A stretch of 21,741 nt of DNA from Perkinsus marinus ATCC 50983 (Eukaryota > Perkinsozoa > Perkinsida > Perkinsidae): contig NW_003212056.1 of assembly GCF_000006405.1 (NCBI RefSeq), forward strand, positions 87,172 to 108,912. The letters are read 5' to 3'. Below are positions 19,901-21,741 of the stretch, one piece after another. Each line of letters opens with the position of its first letter. Position 1 is the first letter of the stretch. The position numbers and the translations under genes are program-made. The notes under the pieces are model-generated. The model searched no databases, was not told where the DNA came from, and saw only the letters and a list, made by a program, of their open reading frames with translations.

Positions 19901-21174
19901 CGTGTTGCAAGTGGTATTATCTCAGGATGAGGCCGAGGAGGACAACGAGACCCCCGCAGCTGAGGAAGGCACTCAAGGGTAAAAAGTCGTATAGTGGTGG
20001 TGATGGTGCTGTAAGCGTTGGTATCTTCAGACCTGCTCTCGGAGGGCAGACTACCGCCGAGGAGTATCAGGTCTCCAAGACTAAGAACTCTACTGAAGTC
20101 ATCTTCAACAAGTCTGGACGTCTATACGGCCCGAAGTAAGTCTCTCGCTTTTGGTATACAGTGAGTGCATCGATGATTATCCTATGTCGTCGTTTAGGTT
20201 TGTTCTCCGTTCCCGACCACTTGAGCTCTCCCAGGGCATCTCTCGGAAGATTCTCATCCTGGAGGCTGTCGCAGATCTTTGCTCTGATCTATACATCCAG
20301 CAGACCCCTGGCATCACCAGCGTCCATGTGGTGGAGCCCCGTCCTGGTCAGTCTGATAAGGTCACGATTGAGACTGAAGGTGAGCCTCCCTCCCCTCATG
20401 GTTAGTAGCTACTTATAACCATCCTCGTAGGTGTTAACCTCGATATTGCATGGGGCCTTGACGGTATCGACCATGACCGCATAGTCACCAATGATATCGG
20501 TCTTATCTTGGATCGGTATGGTGTAGAGGTAGCAGCGTTCGGGCAATTATGGTATGGTAAATCGTTGTTCTCCTTGCAGGCAGCACGTGCGGCTATAGTC
20601 CAAGAGGTGCTTCGAGTGTTCGGTCACTATGGTATCGGTGTCGACCCCAGGCATTTGATGCTCATCTCTGACTACATGACTCATCATGGAGGGTAGTGAT
20701 AGTATTCACTTGTGTTTACTAGCAGTAATATTCCTCCCTTCCAGGTTCCGTCCCTTCAGCCGTAGAGGTATGGAGGCTCACGCATCCCCATGGCTGCAGA
20801 TGACATTCGAGACTAGTGTTAACTTCCTAACTAAGGTAGGGCAGGCTTCACACGTAGTAGGCTATGCGTGAGCTGTCATCATGCTCAGGCCTGTAACAAT
20901 GCACAGTATGATACCTTGAAGAGTCCAGCTGGGTCCATCATCGTCGGCAAGCAGGCCTGTGTTGGTACGTGAAGAGGTGTAACCGCCGCTCCTACTATTC
21001 TGATATGAATAGGTACTGGATGCTTCGATCTACGTATGGAGATGCCCAAGAGTGTACGGGGACTTGCTAAGGATGAGCTGGCTACTCAGGTCAAGAAGCC
21101 GAAGAAGGAATTCGTAGGGAGTCTAGCTGTGTTATGGATCACCGCATGCTGTGTTCGATCAGGTCTTCGCGTGA
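13977..21174 (+). CDS. RPA1: RNA polymerase I largest subunit (A190), about 37 exons
   Basis: Catalytic subunit of Pol I, which transcribes rRNA in the nucleolus. Proposed exon starts-ends: 13977-14038, 14155-14253, 14301-14361, 14411-14487, 14529-14572, 14631-14730, 14773-14843, 14889-15047, 15101-15205, 15255-15328, 15374-15659, 15710-16338, 16388-17108, 17156-17368, 17421-17487, 17541-17644, 17692-17851, 17899-17988, 18040-18189, 18241-18394, 18439-18557, 18636-18764, 18813-18858, 18906-19013, 19066-19308, 19365-19511, 19561-19753, 19800-19858, 19926-19978, 20031-20135, 20198-20379, 20431-20528, 20580-20692, 20745-20835, 20889-20964, 21013-21113, 21163-21174. Total is 5301 nt, 1766 residues (yeast about 1664). 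Motifs in order: N-terminal zinc site C68, C71, C78, H81 ([21 protein letters not shown]); MCTSC and CPNC zinc pairs; catalytic NADFDGDE from residue 608; [17 protein letters not shown]; trigger-loop region [19 protein letters not shown]; Pol I-type acidic linker (19561-19978); C-terminal [25 protein letters not shown] marks Pol I rather than Pol II or III. Uncertain joins: exons 5/6, 20/21, 28/29 and the last. Confidence 0.95.
19800..19978 (+). other. acidic low-complexity linker of RPA1 (GAT/GCA repeats)
   Basis: These two exons encode [20 protein letters not shown] and [18 protein letters not shown]. Pol I largest subunits commonly carry an acidic, poorly conserved insertion in this C-terminal part. 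The DNA is near-repetitive (GATGATGCTGATG, GCAGCAGCAGCAG, TGATGATGATAAG). Several GT/AG pairs around 19840-19925 are compatible, so the exact intron (67 nt proposed, 19859-19925) is the least certain inside the gene. Confidence 0.6.
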
Positions 21175-21379
21175 TATATATAGGAGGTCGGCCAGTGGTG
21201 TTGTGAAGGTCGTTAACGTATTTACCAAGAGAGCTTCGATTGTGCTCTCTACTTCACGTTATATAGGTTTCTATCACTGCTATACTCAATTGTGTAGGGT
21301 TTAGTCGCTGAGAAAGGGTATAGTAGGAGATTGGGTGCTGGGCTGAGCAGAAACTGGACAGAGGGGCTATACTTTACAA
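21175..21379 (+). promoter_or_regulatory. short spacer with TATA-like words, presumed promoter of the next gene
   Basis: Only about 205 nt separate the RPA1 stop from the next ATG. It contains GATATATATAGG (21173-21184) and GTTATATAGG (21258-21267). Such A/T words are common, and their use as TATA boxes is a guess. If the last RPA1 intron is not removed, RPA1 would end at 21206 instead. Confidence 0.2.
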
Positions 21380-21741
21380 ATGTCAGGGGTCCCACCTCAA
21401 CAACAACAACAACAACAACTTGCAGTTGGGATGCCCACACCACCCTTCATGGGTATGCCGCAAGGGTCTGGTGGAAAGGTACTATGGGGCTCTCATATGG
21501 ACCGTAGTCGGTTAAACTCGCCATTGTCTCAGAGTCCTGCTCCGCCCCCAGGGGGCCTTCCCATGCCCCCAATGGGTATGCCAGGAGGGATGATGCCGCC
21601 CCCACCAGCAGGTATAGTAACCTCTCGTTTTTCCACCAATCTACGCATTCTAGGACTTCCTAGCTTCCCTGGAGGACCTGGTGGTATGCTACCTATGCCC
21701 CCACCAGGTGGGGCGTTCGGCAACATGCCTCCACCTCCTGG
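21380..21741 (+). CDS. Gln/Pro/Gly/Met-rich protein, N-terminal part (runs off the window)
   Basis: From ATG 21380, exons are 21380-21478, 21533-21611 and 21654 to beyond the end, with 54-nt and 42-nt GT-AG introns and matching phases. The start is MSGVPP followed by seven Gln, then PTPPFMGMPQGSGGK, GGLPMPPMGMPGGMMPPPP and GGMLPMPPPGGAFGNMPPPP. Proline/methionine/glycine-rich segments like this occur at the N-terminus of splicing factors such as PRP40 and in SF1, Sm-B/B' and formins. The visible part has no folded domain, so the family cannot be chosen. Repeated GMP/PPP units suggest binding to WW, SH3 or GYF domains. Confidence 0.7.
   Translation, partial: MSGVPPQQQQQQQLAVGMPTPPFMGMPQGSGGKVLWGSHMDRSRLNSPLSQSPAPPPGGLPMPPMGMPGGMMPPPPAGIVTSRFSTNLRILGLPSFPGGPGGMLPMPPPGGAFGNMPPPP
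21398..21418 (+). repeat. CAA microsatellite encoding poly-Gln
   Basis: Seven perfect CAA codons in frame directly after MSGVPP. Pure codon runs such as this are prone to length change between strains. Confidence 0.85.

Noticed and set aside
1-21741. CRISPR arrays, rRNA genes, retroelements or DNA transposons with coding capacity
   Set aside because: No direct-repeat array, no rRNA-like conserved stretch and no reverse transcriptase, integrase or transposase motif was seen on either strand.

Overview
This window looks like nuclear DNA of a compact, intron-rich protist. An alveolate, perhaps a perkinsid, is my guess from overall style; that is inference and no marker in the window proves it. 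Nearly every gene is cut by very short GT-AG introns. Exons were joined by hand using GT/AG sites, reading phase and protein-family knowledge. For five genes the joined exons have matching splice phases and a coding length divisible by three.

Layout. 1-506 (+): 3' end of an unrecognised gene. 731-2143 (+): uninterrupted F-box plus RCC1-propeller gene. 2370-4482 (+): unrecognised, probably all-helical protein in 8 exons. 4612-6434 (-): 509-residue coiled-coil protein in 7 exons. 6435-7586: about 1.15 kb without a gene, with palindromes and GC-rich motifs. 7587-11450 (-): large IQ-motif protein with TQT motifs and an SH3b-like segment, crossed by a 100-N assembly gap; one of its introns is swollen by a tRNA-like (SINE-like) sequence and simple repeats. 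11797-12688 (-): damaged copy of ALG5. 12797-13310 (-): prefoldin subunit 6, possibly cut short. 13311-13976: spacer between divergent genes, with a perfect 26-nt palindrome. 13977-21174 (+): complete RNA polymerase I largest subunit in about 37 exons. 21380-end (+): start of a Q/P/G/M-rich protein.

The genes do not form one pathway. They are mostly housekeeping: rRNA transcription (RPA1), cytoskeletal protein folding (prefoldin), N-glycosylation (ALG5 relic), ubiquitin ligation (F-box/RCC1) and cytoskeleton or calmodulin functions (coiled-coil and IQ proteins). The most notable observations are the narrow intron-length distribution with recurrent frame-compatible inner acceptors, the ALG5 relic beside intact genes, a TAA inside the prefoldin helix, and a CGCGCG-centred palindrome shared by two intergenic regions. 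I found no clear evidence of a new multi-gene system.
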